NCBI RefSeq assembly: GCF_036503815.1
Contig: NZ_AP027764.1
Coordinates: 2,604,001 to 2,668,000 of the forward strand
Reading direction: 5' to 3'
Source of the DNA: Escherichia coli
GTDB taxonomy: Bacteria > Pseudomonadota > Gammaproteobacteria > Enterobacterales > Enterobacteriaceae
Length of the DNA: 64,000 nt
The notes under the pieces are model-generated. The model had not been told where the DNA came from and ran no database searches. It was given only the letters and a program-made list of their open reading frames with translations. Position 1 is the first letter of the stretch. Each line of letters starts with the position of its first letter. Positions 18,542-27,934 of this stretch are shown here, in pieces. The position numbers and the translations under genes were made by a program.

Positions 18542-19681
18542 TTACGAAAGCCCGCTCCCAGCAAGGACTGACGCCAGATAGTTTCTGTCCATGGCTGCTT
18601 TTCGCATCTTACGTCTTAACCCTGCCTTGAATACCTTATCATTCGTCAAAATATTAATAGCGATGTGCCGTATCCCTGAAAATAATTCTGCTGCATTTCC
18701 TCTTCTTATTTTGCAGTCGTCTTCATTCATTACCACGTCCAGACGACGCCAGTGCAGCTTATTCTCCACGTGCCAGTGGTTTCGGATTGCTGTGGCGAAC
18801 TTCTCTGCGGTTAAATCAGCAGAACTGATATAATATCTGACCGTCATTTCTGGCTCTTTCTTTTGTTCTGCTATTATTGACCGAAAGGAGACTGCCACGC
18901 ATAATTTCTTCAGACCTTTCCATTCAAACGTGAAATCAATAAGTTCATCAGGGACATCGCAAACAATGTGAAGACGGATTTCTTCTCTGCCGTGACTCTT
19001 TTCACTAATTGCGTAACTGTCATGCTCTGGATTATTTAATTCTTTCAGCGGAAATTTTTCCCCGAAGGCTTTATTTAGCCGCCCCTGGTTTCCTTTTACA
19101 GCGAATAAATAATCACCGCCCTGTTTTTGTATCTTCTCTGCAATATCTTTCTGGCAACCCACCGCATCAGTTGTGATGATTTTTCCTTTAATATCCAGCA
19201 TGTTAAGAAGTTCTGGGATAGCTGTAATCTCATTGGATTTCTCATCCGTCTTGATCTGTCCGATGACCAGACTGTGCATTGTTGAGAACGCACTAATGAC
19301 ATGAATCGCTCCCCTGCGGCGACTCTTGTCATAAGAGTGCCGGAGCGTTTTTCCATCAATTGCAATGACGCCTTTATCATCTGAAGAATGGCAGTCACGC
19401 ATCCAGTTAATAAAGCACTCGTGAAATTTTGCAGGACTGATACAGGATACAACTCTGGCAATGGTATCGTGAACAGGAATACCATTTTCAAAATCACCAT
19501 ATTGCTTCAAAAAATCGAGATGTGTTTCCCCAAAATCCTCTATATCTTCCCAACCTTCTGCACCCGAAATAACGGCGCAAATAGTCAACAGTAGAATGTC
19601 CGATAATTTATGTTCCACTTTCCAGGCTTGTCTGTAATCGGGAATAATAGAAATATGTTCCATCAATTTTTTAAGTACCAT
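18542..19681 (-). CDS. H-repeat-associated transposase, ISAs1 family, copy 2
   Basis: A 379-residue transposase, nearly identical to the copy at 15786-16925 (differences include Asp104 to Gly and VSRAG to VFKAG near the C-terminus). All DDE-region segments (VIAIDGKTLRHSYDK, TTDAVGCQKDIAEKI, HWHVENKLHWRR) are present and the frame is intact. It could supply transposase in trans to copy 1 and to the other H-repeat ends in the island. Confidence 0.88.
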   Translation of the reverse strand: MVLKKLMEHISIIPDYRQAWKVEHKLSDILLLTICAVISGAEGWEDIEDFGETHLDFLKQYGDFENGIPVHDTIARVVSCISPAKFHECFINWMRDCHSSDDKGVIAIDGKTLRHSYDKSRRRGAIHVISAFSTMHSLVIGQIKTDEKSNEITAIPELLNMLDIKGKIITTDAVGCQKDIAEKIQKQGGDYLFAVKGNQGRLNKAFGEKFPLKELNNPEHDSYAISEKSHGREEIRLHIVCDVPDELIDFTFEWKGLKKLCVAVSFRSIIAEQKKEPEMTVRYYISSADLTAEKFATAIRNHWHVENKLHWRRLDVVMNEDDCKIRRGNAAELFSGIRHIAINILTNDKVFKAGLRRKMRKAAMDRNYLASVLAGSGLS

Positions 19682-19811
19682 TTTGTTCTCCTTAATTATG
19701 TAAGGAGTATTTGATCATGTATAAGCAATAAAAAACAGCTTCAGGTAATGAGGAATATCTCAATTTTTAAACATAAAATGCGAATTATTTAGTACAAAAA
19801 AGCAGCGTTAA

Positions 19812-21698
19812 GTGAGTAGGCCACCGGAACCTCCCCGACAGCCTCTCGCAGAACCGTACGTGAAACTCTCGCTTCATACGGCTCCCGTCAGGCAAACGCG
19901 CTTCCTGGTCCTTCTTTCCAGTGGGCAAACAACTCCGGCTTCTCTTTTGACAGCCTTTCCATTAGCTGACACGCCTTCGTCTTTCTATACCGCAGGGTTT
20001 TATATTTCTTTCTCGCCCACGCAATCAGCGTCAGATTAATATATCTGCATACTTTCTTCATCGCTGATTTGTGGTATCTCGCGTAATAATTCAGCCACCC
20101 CGATATTATCGGATTCAGCCACTTCGCAATATCTTCGAGACTCATCTCCACCCTGCGTCTGATCCACAGTTTCCTGAGTTTTCCAATCATGCCTTTCTGC
20201 GCACGGTTACTCGCCGCCGGACTGAAACTCGTAAAGAGGTTTCCCCGCCGGTGGTTACGTGCTCTTCGCGCTCTGAACGTATACCCCAGAAAATCAAACT
20301 GCACTGTTTCATGGTTCGCCTGTCATTCGCTGTCTATGCAGTAAACTATTTTCGTTTTCTCCGGATGTAATTCCAGTCCACATTCCTGAAAACGTTTTGC
20401 CAGCTTATTCAGTAATTTCTCTGCCTGTTGTTTACTGCCACAATGAATTAATCCATCATCTGCATAACGGTACCAGGGAATTTCCGGATAATGTAACGTC
20501 AGCCATTTATCAAACACATAGTGCAGAAATAAATTCGCCAGTACCGGGCTGATGACTCCACCCTGTGGCGTACCTTTATTTCTTTCCTTCAGTGTTCCAT
20601 CCGGCATCTGCACCGGCGCTGTCAGCCACCGGCGAATAGACAGTCTTACCCATTTATCCGCACAATGTTTATCTACTGCCCTGAGTAATAAATCGTGGGG
20701 GATATTATCGAATAACCCTTTAATATCAAACTCAAGACACCAGTCGTATTGCCAGCAACGTTTTCTGGTGACTGCTATTGCATCCAGCGCTGATTTTCCA
20801 TGCCGGTATCCGTATGAATCATTCAGGAAATAACGCTCCACTAATGGTTCAAACGTTACCAGCACCGTCATCTGCGCTATTCGATCGCTTACTGTCGGTA
20901 TTCCTAAAAGTCTTTTGCTGCCATCCTTCTTCGGAATTTCCACCGCACGCACTGGCGGCGGCATCCAGCTTCCCGACGATAACCTGTTCCAGATTTTGTA
21001 CAGATTTCCTTTCAGATCCCGCTCAAAATCTTTCAGCGTCTGGTTATCCACTCCGGCAGCTCCGGCATTCGCCTTTATCCGCCGGTACGCTTCCACCACA
21101 TGCAATTTACTGACCTGAAACGGTTTTGTCTGTTCACACACAGCCTCCTCCTGCCTACAGTTGGGCTGTGATGCAGACTGCCCGACGCTGTCCCTTCGCT
21201 CCACGTTCATTACAAACGCTTCCTCACTACTACGAACAGCTCTGCCCCGGTTTCGCACATCGATACTCTCATACTCATAATTTCGGTTATTTGTATTTCT
21301 CTCTTGACATTGCGACGACCGGTTCCCGTAGTTCCTGCAAAGAGCCCGATACAGCGTCATGCCTGCTATACACCGGACACCATTCACGCAGCATTCGGAA
21401 TTCACCCGTAAATTAATCCCGGCGGTATCACGAAACCTCCGGTTTTGATGTCACTTAGGACTAACGACGTTTCAACACAGGTTCGGGTTTACTCATCTCA
21501 CTGTATCTCACATAGGATCAGATCTCGTCTGATCGTTCCCCCTGCGCTCACTACCATGGCTCTTTACCACAGCAGCCGGGGTTGTTTGGGACCGACTTCC
21601 GACAGCAGATCCCGGTGGGCCTGCCACCATCTTTTCACAAGCTTATGCTTATTACATGCAAAACGTCCCGTTTTGCATCTTTGTGCCTACGGCACACC
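19812..21698 (-). mobile_element. Group II intron with (broken) reverse transcriptase
   Basis: About 1,887 bp. The 5' end reads GTGTGCCGTAGGCAC at 21698 (minus strand). The 3' end is at about 19812, where the minus strand reads CTACTCAC. Domain V is visible at 19851-19884 as GAGCCGTATG...GTACGGTTC, with a short domain VI after it. Joining the flanks rebuilds an H-repeat end (CAGGGAAAGATCACG + TTAACGCTGC), close to the uninterrupted end at 37805-37832. A reverse transcriptase is encoded inside but carries a stop codon. The first ~590 bases also occur at 24868-25458. Confidence 0.85.
19888..21210 (-). pseudogene. Group II intron reverse transcriptase/maturase with in-frame TGA
   Basis: The frame encodes a ~440-residue intron-encoded protein. 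RT domain motifs are visible: GVDNQTL, VRAVEIPKKDG, LEFDIKGLFDNI, GTPQGGVISPVLANL and the catalytic YADD (WYRYADDGLIHC). A group II maturase domain follows (FDFLGYTFRARRARN, LNPIISGWLNYYARYH). I see no HNH endonuclease domain at the C-terminus. A TGA at 20323-20325 interrupts the frame after IVYCIDSE; the same frame continues directly with QANHETVQFDFLGY. Arg is usual there, so CGA to TGA is the likely change. The start at 21210 was chosen for its GAGGAAG site and family alignment. Confidence 0.8.
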
Positions 21699-21713
21699 GT
21701 GATCTTTCCCTGG

Positions 21714-21891
21714 GCGGACATGCGCCTCATAACGGAACATACTGACACACTCTGTCTCCGCTCCTGCCGATGTGTCCGGGTTAAACAGAAGCTCTCCCGC
21801 CTGTGACAGCCCCGCCACATCGTCGCACAGCGTCAGCTTCTGCTCCGGACTGTCCGCCGCAAACCGCTCAAAGAAGAAAATTCCCTCCTCT
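21714..21891 (-). pseudogene. vgrG internal fragment
   Basis: The minus strand encodes EEGIFFFERFAADSPEQKLT through ECVSMFRYEAHVRP. It is almost the same as residues ~165-222 of the intact VgrG in this window (36569-36746), with a few changes. It is cut on one side by the H-repeat end at 21713 and on the other near 21891, after which the sequence is unrelated. It is a scar of a second vgrG copy. Confidence 0.85.
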
Positions 21892-22122
21892 AAATATTCC
21901 CACTAAGATGAATGTTCATTTTGCTTTCATAAGCCATACGCTTGCCCTGCTGCAAGGACTAATCGAAAGTGGAACATTATTTCACGCAGTCACTTACATA
22001 CGATGGCAAACCGTTTTTATTTGATTGCATCTCCCTAATCAAATACATATTTATTTCTCTATTACTAACTAGTTCAGCCAGTTATCACATCGCATTTGAG
22101 CATTATAATTCCCCAAAAACAT

Positions 22123-22536
22123 TCATCTATTAATGGCGAATGAAATAAATAATGAATTAAAATAATCATCCAGTAAAAATTGCATGATACCTGGATCATA
22201 AGCCCGCATAACAGAATGTTCTGTTTCTAATAATGGGATAATGGTATCCACTCGAGGAACTACAGCACCTAAAAATATAATATCATTATTTTTTTGGACT
22301 AATAAAACAGGAAGAGTATCAAGATCTACCTCTGAAACCATATCAGAATGCCGTTCAATATCCATCCAGATAAAAAAATCGTTTGGATATTTTTCCGATA
22401 ATGCAATGAATTGATTTTTCCAGTCATTACAATTATTGCACCAATCCGCACACAAACAAACAACTAGTTTATTATCATTATTAGTGGAAATAAACTCTCC
22501 AATCTGTCGAACATTATCCTCAGGGTAATATATCAT
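22123..22536 (-). CDS. Thioredoxin-like protein in T6SS cargo cluster
   Basis: A 137-residue protein with a thioredoxin-fold pattern: strand KLVVCLCADWC, active-site-like WCNNC (CxxC) at residues ~32-36, then a helix, strand FFIWMDIERHSD, and a cis-Pro-like TLPVLLV segment. There is no signal peptide, so it should act in the cytoplasm. It is the last intact gene of the minus-strand cluster, 11 bases after the TIGR02270-type gene, suggesting co-transcription. Reduction of disulfides or handling of a Cys-rich effector (the GHH effectors here hold many cysteines) is a guess. A structural role is also possible. Confidence 0.65.
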   Translation of the reverse strand: MIYYPEDNVRQIGEFISTNNDNKLVVCLCADWCNNCNDWKNQFIALSEKYPNDFFIWMDIERHSDMVSEVDLDTLPVLLVQKNNDIIFLGAVVPRVDTIIPLLETEHSVMRAYDPGIMQFLLDDYFNSLFISFAINR

Positions 22537-22547
22537 TTCTTTTCCTT

Positions 22548-23783
22548 TTAATAATTAAGCAAATTATCCTTTGGTAAAGTATTTTTGTCCAAATGAAATA
22601 GATGCCATGAAGCAATCCAGCGAACAAGTTGGCTTCCGTCAGAAAAATTAGTATTACACCACGATGTAGTCACTAATTTTCCCAGGAACAGTCGTTCCTC
22701 ATTACGATACTGCTGACACACTGATGTTATTTTATGGATATCAGGCATTCCTATGCCGGTTCCAAACATATTTAACCGGGAGGTAATCTCAGGTAACTTT
22801 TCATCCTTTGCCGGTAATAGATATTCCTTATCATCTATATCAATGCCAGTTATCAGACTTACAGCAACAAACGCAATACGAGAAAGTTCTTCTTTTTCCA
22901 TTAATGAAAGTAATAGAGGTAGAGTTTTTGTATTTGCATAATGGGCATAAAAAATGATTTGTAAATACTCAGGCAAACCAGAAATAAATGCAAAAGGGTA
23001 AGTCAGTTCAGAACAACATTGCCCAAGAAGTCGAACTAACATCTCAGTTTGCTGGTTTTTCCTGATACCTTCAATGCCTCTAAGAGGCGGCAGGGTTAAA
23101 TAATCATCAATCAACAGACATAATGGATTAATCATCATTGACTTATCTGATGAAAGCCAACATGCAGCACTAACTGCTGAAAATCTGACTGATAATTCAT
23201 TGCTACCAAAATATACCGTTAACGCAGGAAGATAGCTCTGTAATCCAAGTTTGCGAATATAATCCAGCACAGCTACCTTTTCTTGTATATTTCCGGTATC
23301 TAGTTTTTTTATCAAAAAATCTTCTGATAAGTGTAATTTGCTCTGAGAACAAATATTTAATGCTATCTGAACCTCGGAAGGTATAGAGGAAAGTAAGAAT
23401 TCATTAACAGTATCATAAACATGTTCTTTAGCTGAATGTGATAACGCAGAGACATACCCATTCAACGTTGTATCTGCATATTTAGATACATACGACCAGG
23501 TTGCTTTCATCCAGGCAGGATTCTGACACTGATTCGCCAGAAAACCGCAAACAAACGCTTCTCCCTGAGAGTGCCAGCGTCTCAGTGCCGCATAGCTCTC
23601 CGCCCATCCATCATCACCAGCAACATGTAGCCCCTCCAGATTAGCATCAATATATTGATTAAATTGCCTGAGATCGGCGCTTTTAACTAATGGCGAAAAT
23701 CTGCTTTCTTCTTTCTGAAGCCAGTAAAATGCCGCATTCGCGGCATGCTGACGAATAATCGGTTGTATTACCTGATGATTCAT
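22548..23783 (-). CDS. TIGR02270-type HEAT-like protein of T6SS loci
   Basis: A 411-residue helical protein with HEAT-like repeats (for example KVAVLDYIRKLGLQSYLPAL and SVRFSAVSAACWL). It resembles the TIGR02270 family, found near VgrG and DUF2169 genes in type VI secretion clusters; the biochemical role is unknown. The ATG at 23783 starts one base after the TAG of the upstream propeller gene, so the two are translationally linked; the frame is open further upstream, but only through the coding region of that gene. The frame is intact. Confidence 0.7.
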   Translation of the reverse strand: MNHQVIQPIIRQHAANAAFYWLQKEESRFSPLVKSADLRQFNQYIDANLEGLHVAGDDGWAESYAALRRWHSQGEAFVCGFLANQCQNPAWMKATWSYVSKYADTTLNGYVSALSHSAKEHVYDTVNEFLLSSIPSEVQIALNICSQSKLHLSEDFLIKKLDTGNIQEKVAVLDYIRKLGLQSYLPALTVYFGSNELSVRFSAVSAACWLSSDKSMMINPLCLLIDDYLTLPPLRGIEGIRKNQQTEMLVRLLGQCCSELTYPFAFISGLPEYLQIIFYAHYANTKTLPLLLSLMEKEELSRIAFVAVSLITGIDIDDKEYLLPAKDEKLPEITSRLNMFGTGIGMPDIHKITSVCQQYRNEERLFLGKLVTTSWCNTNFSDGSQLVRWIASWHLFHLDKNTLPKDNLLNY

Positions 23784-23784
23784 A

Positions 23785-24819
23785 CTAGTCTTCTGCCTCA
23801 TTATCAGTCTCATCATCTGACTGCCATTCAACAGAGTTAAAAAGTAAGTGCCATTCCTGGCCGTCGTGCCATGCAGCACCATACATTCCGGCCATTAGCA
23901 TCACACCATCACCCACCGATAAATGCCCTACCGCTACAGCTATTTCAGAAGGAAGATCCACAGGAATTAATGTATCACCATCCAGACACCATAAACCGTA
24001 ATCAGATGTACACCACACTTTTCCGGCATGCCAGACTATATCTTCGAAGGGAAGACTATACCCCCCCGCAGAGACTTTTCCCCATTTATTCCCACGGCCT
24101 TTAAATAATATACCAGATTGACCACCAATGTAGATATAACCATCCCCTGCACAGCACACTGTTTCCAGATAGATGTTTGAGGGAAAATTAATTTGCTCCC
24201 ATTCTGTTCCAGAAAAATGCCAGACATTTCCCTTATCGCCGACCACATACAAATCATCATGGGAAAAACCATCTATATCTCTTAGTTTAAATTCATCGCC
24301 AAATCTACCTTTTTCTTTTGAGTAATCAAAAACAGGGAGATTCAAACAGAGTGACTGCCAGCCATTAACTCCGTCTCTGTATCCCACAGAGTTATTGTAC
24401 CCAACAATATACAGTCTCCCTGAGATATTTTTAATTTTCGTTATTATATTTCTTAGAGGACCATCAATTCCGAAAGGAATTTTCCTCTCTATTCCATCAT
24501 ATTTACAACCACTATTACGGGCATAAACATGCCCCTCCTCGTCAACACATACAACTTCATCATAGCCATCATATGATGCACTACCTATATACATTTGCCC
24601 CATATTCTTAAATGTTTGATATGATATACAATCATCAGGATTTCTGTGTAAATATATACCAACCTCACCTTTTGTGACATTGTTTTCAGCAATGGCACTC
24701 GCTTTACGACTCTCTTTAGTATTACGGACGGAAAAATGGAAAAAATCCTTATTTCTTACAGTACAATCCTTAATATACCATTTTTTAAAAATTGCAATAT
24801 TCTTATCAGTAACTTTCAT
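23785..24819 (-). CDS. Beta-propeller-like putative immunity protein, module C (intact)
   Basis: A 344-residue cytoplasmic protein. Residues 1-45 are a conserved N-terminal segment (KKWYIKDCTVRN... FHFSVRNTKESRKAS) shared with two paralogues in the window. From about residue 90 it shows repeated short strands of propeller type: DEVVCVDEEGHVYAR, DLYVVGDKGNVWHF, GYIYIGGQSGILFKG, KVWCTSDYGLW. It pairs with a DUF4150-GHH effector in the two other modules, so it is presumed to be immunity. Here the effector has been reduced to a scrap (25474-25530), leaving an orphan immunity gene. The acidic tail (DDETDNEAED) is common in nuclease inhibitors. The function is inferred from gene order only. Confidence 0.6.
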   Translation of the reverse strand: MKVTDKNIAIFKKWYIKDCTVRNKDFFHFSVRNTKESRKASAIAENNVTKGEVGIYLHRNPDDCISYQTFKNMGQMYIGSASYDGYDEVVCVDEEGHVYARNSGCKYDGIERKIPFGIDGPLRNIITKIKNISGRLYIVGYNNSVGYRDGVNGWQSLCLNLPVFDYSKEKGRFGDEFKLRDIDGFSHDDLYVVGDKGNVWHFSGTEWEQINFPSNIYLETVCCAGDGYIYIGGQSGILFKGRGNKWGKVSAGGYSLPFEDIVWHAGKVWCTSDYGLWCLDGDTLIPVDLPSEIAVAVGHLSVGDGVMLMAGMYGAAWHDGQEWHLLFNSVEWQSDDETDNEAED

Positions 24820-24867
24820 ATAAATATTACCTCTTGTTACCTGTAGGTGTTCCAGTATTCTGAGAAT

Positions 24868-25458
24868 CGACTGACCTGAAACGGTTTTGTCCGTTCACAC
24901 ACAGCCTCTTCCTGCCTACAGTTGGGCTGTGATGCAGACTGCCCGACGCTGTCCCTTCGCTCCACGTTCATTACAAACGCTTCCTCACTACTACGAACAA
25001 CTCTGCCCCGGTTTCGCACATCGATACTCTCATACTCATAATTTCAGTTATTTGTATTTCTCTCTTGACATTGCGACGACCGGTTCCCGTAGTTCCTGCA
25101 AAGAGCCTGATACAGCGTCATGCCTGCTATACGCCGGACACCATTCACGCAGCATTCGGAATTTACCCGTAAATTAATCCCGGCGGTATCATCATGCCTC
25201 CGGTTTTGATGTCACTTAGGACTAACGACGTTTCAACACAGGTTCGGGTTTACTCATCTCACTGTATCTCACACAGGATCAGATCTCGTCTGATCGTTCC
25301 CCCTGCGCTCACTACCATGGCTCTTTACCACAGCAGCCGGGGTTGTTTGGGACCGACTTCCGACAGCAGATCCCGGTGGGCCTGCCACCATATCTTCACA
25401 AGCTTATGCTTATTACATGCAAAACGTCCCGTTTTGCATCTTTGTGCCTACGGCACAC
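24868..25458 (-). mobile_element. 5' fragment of the same group II intron
   Basis: The sequence is nearly identical to 21108-21698, starting with the intron 5' end GTGTGCCGTAGGCAC at 25458 and running into the first ~30 codons of the reverse transcriptase (MNVERRDSVGQS...), where homology stops at about 24868. The remaining two thirds of the intron, including domain V, are absent, so it cannot splice or move by itself. Confidence 0.85.
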
Positions 25459-25473
25459 CATGATCTTTCCCTG
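25459..25473. repeat. Isolated H-repeat terminal inverted repeat
   Basis: CATGATCTTTCCCTG matches the right terminal repeat of the H-repeat elements (CGTGATCTTTCCCTG at 21699-21713). It again directly abuts the intron 5' end, and on the other side it joins the effector scrap. Confidence 0.75.
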
Positions 25474-25530
25474 GCCGTCCGATGCTTTAGAGCTTGCTTC
25501 TCGGTTATTGATATAAACATGAGTTTCCTT
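25474..25530 (-). pseudogene. N-terminal scrap of a third DUF4150 effector (module C)
   Basis: The minus strand reads ETHVYINNREASSKASDG, matching the first 19 residues of the two other DUF4150 effectors (METQVYINNREASSKASDG). The start codon is AAG instead of ATG, and the gene is cut at 25473 by the H-repeat end. It shows that a third effector once preceded the propeller gene at 23785-24819. Confidence 0.8.
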
Positions 25531-25556
25531 AAATATTATATCAGCCTAAGCATTAA

Positions 25557-25916
25557 TTGAGCCTGCCAGCGGTGATTTAGTCATACAGCCATCCATCGAT
25601 AACCATGACCACTCAATGACATTCAGTTGCTCGCAGGCCAGTAATCCTTTCTGCCAGAAACGCTCAAAAACCCCGGCATCACGCCATTCCTGAAAGCGGC
25701 GATAGGCTGAACTTGATGAGCATATTTGGGTGGCATTAAAGGCATTCCATTAGCACCCCGTTCTCAAAACGTTTACGATAACTGCTCAGAGGGTGATTTG
25801 TTTTATGCTCCGGGATTAAGGGCGCTATTTTTTCCCAGAGTTCATCGCTCATCCGCCACTGACTTGCCTCCATTTTTTACCCTGATACCCAGACAATTAC
25901 TATTGGGATAGGTTCT
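25557..25916 (-). mobile_element. Degenerate IS5-family (IS427-group-like) remnant
   Basis: Translation of the minus strand gives the transposase N-terminus MEASQWRMSDELWEKIAPLI (ATG at 25871-25873), LSSYRKRFENGVLMECL, then, after frameshifts and an internal deletion, ERITGLRATECH-like and WLSMDGCMTKSPLAG segments in other frames. The end CTATTGGGATAGGTTCTAATA near 25896-25919 resembles the IS427-group terminal repeat. It is not functional. Confidence 0.7.
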
Positions 25917-26771
25917 AATAATCACTCTTATTCATGATCATATTGATCAGCATCATCAGTATAGTCATCTTCATCCTGAATACTTCTCACGTCAAATAAA
26001 ATATGCCAATCTTTACCATCGTGAAAAGCCGCACTATATAGCCCCGCCAATAACATAACGCCATCAGCTACAGAGAGATTCCCACTACATATGGTAATTT
26101 CCGCTGGAGCATTAGCAGTGACAATTTTATTATTTTCAATATTCCATAAACCATAGTCAGATGTACACCAAATTTTATTAGCATGCCATACAATATCCTT
26201 GAATGGTAAACTATAACTACCATCATGAATTTTAACCCACTTATCTCCTCTACCTTTAAAGATAACTCCTGATTGTCCACCAATATACACAAACCCATCA
26301 CCAGCACAACAAACTGATTTCAAATAGATGTTTGAAGGAAACGCTACCTTAATCCATTCTTTTCCATCAAAATGCCATACATGACCTTTACATCCAACTA
26401 GATATAGATCGTCAAACGAAAAACCATCTATATCTTCTAATTCAAGATCATCCATCATTTCATCTGCTTCATTTTCATCTCTTGGAGCTGGAAGATTCAT
26501 ACAAAGTGATTGCCATTCATTTGGTCCAATACGATAACCTACACCATGGTAATAGCTGATGAAATATAACCTCCCATTAATTCTGCGAATACGGGTTATC
26601 GTTCCACGACTAGGTCCATCAGCGGTACAAGGGATATTTTTTTCTCTTCCAATATGGCGTAGATCAGTTGCTCGAGCATAAACCCTCCCCTCATCATCAA
26701 CACATACAACTTCATCCCAACCATCACCAACAGAAGAACCATGATCCTACCCACGTAATATGGACACAGGC

Positions 26772-27638
26772 CTAAGCGAGGTTCTTGTTTTCAAATTGTT
26801 CCGGACTGAGGCCGCCACACCAACTGTGCCGCCGCCACCGATTGTAATCACATTCGATATAATTAAACACCGTTGCCCGCATTATTTCCCGGCTGATAAA
26901 GTGTTCTCCATGGATACATTCCACTTTCAGCGAATGAAAGAAGCTTTCCACGCAGGCATTATCGTAGCAGCAACCTTTTGCGCTCATACTTCCACGCAGA
27001 TTATGCCGCTTCAGTTGCGCCTGATAATCTGCTGAACAGTACTGGCCTCCACGGTCCGTGTGAACGATAACGTTCCGGGGCCTCTTACGCCGCCACAGCG
27101 CCATCTGCAGGGCATCGCAGGCCAGTTGCGCCGTCATGCGTGGCGACATTGACCAGCCAATAACGGCACGTGACCACAGGTCAATGACCACTGCCAGATA
27201 CAGCCAGCCTTCATCTGTACGTAAGTACGTGATGTCTCCTGCCCACTTCTGGTTCGGGCCACTGGCGTAAAAATCCTGCTCCAACAGATTTTCTGACACA
27301 GGCAGGCCGTGTGCGCGGTAGCTGACCGGGCTGAACTTCCGGGAGGCCTTTGCCCTCAGTCCCTGACGGCGCAGGCTTGCCGCCACGGTTTTTACGTTAA
27401 AGGGGTAACCCTGAGCACGCAGTTCATCCGTCAGGCGTGGGGCACCGTAACGCTGTTTTGACCGGGTAAAAGCCGCGAGGACAACGCTGTCGCAGTGTTG
27501 GCGGAACTGCTGACGCGTGCTTATCCTTGTCCGCCGCTGACACCACGTATACCAGCCGCTGCGGGCCACCCGGAGCACGCGGCACATTGCTTTGATGCTG
27601 AACTCAGCCTGATGTTTTTCAATAAAGACATACTTCAT
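26772..27638 (-). CDS. insF: IS3 transposase OrfB (InsF)
   Basis: The 288-residue DDE/retroviral-integrase-type catalytic part of the IS3 transposase. An N-terminal HTH_21-like part is followed by the rve core with [31 protein letters not shown] and [13 protein letters not shown], the D-D-E residues. It overlaps orfA by four bases; in IS3 the active OrfAB fusion is made by a -1 frameshift in the overlap. Confidence 0.97.
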
Positions 27639-27934
27639 TTCAGGCGCTTCGCGAAGTATGTCGCGGCCTTTTGGAGGATAGCCAGCTCTTCATCCCGTTC
27701 TGCCAGCTGGCGTTTGAGACGTGCAATCTCGGTAGACATCTCCAGTTCACGTTCAGAAGACGTCTGCTGATTTTGCTGTTTACTGCGCCAGTTGTAGAGC
27801 TGTGATTCATACAGGCTGAGTTCACGGGCTGCGGCAGTAACACCGATGCGTTCAGCAAGCTTCAGGGCTTCACTGCGAAATTCAGGCGAATGCTGTTTAC
27901 GGGGTTTTTTACTGGTTGATACTGTTTTTGTCAT
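27635..27934 (-). CDS. insE: IS3 OrfA (InsE)
   Basis: The 99-residue DNA-binding protein of IS3, with a helix-turn-helix ([26 protein letters not shown]) and a leucine-zipper-like C-terminal coiled coil ([21 protein letters not shown]). The start MTKTVS at 27934 is the usual IS3 start and has GAGGTGA upstream; an ATG three codons earlier is also possible. Confidence 0.96.

Larger units (their letters stand above)
18532..21713 (-). mobile_element. H-repeat element copy 2, interrupted by a group II intron
   Basis: The left terminal repeat CAGGGAAAGATTACG starts at 18532 and the right terminal repeat CGTGATCTTTCCCTG ends at 21713. A group II intron (19812-21698) splits the element just inside the right repeat. 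Without the intron the element is about 1,295 bp, as for copy 1. The flanks differ (IS66 remnant on the left, vgrG remnant on the right) with no target duplication, so the element has probably recombined with another copy. Confidence 0.8.

Noticed and set aside
21126..21416. 96-codon plus-strand frame, repeated at 24887-25177, looking like a conserved gene pair
   Set aside because: The conservation is explained by the duplicated group II intron; the real coding strand is the reverse transcriptase on the minus strand.
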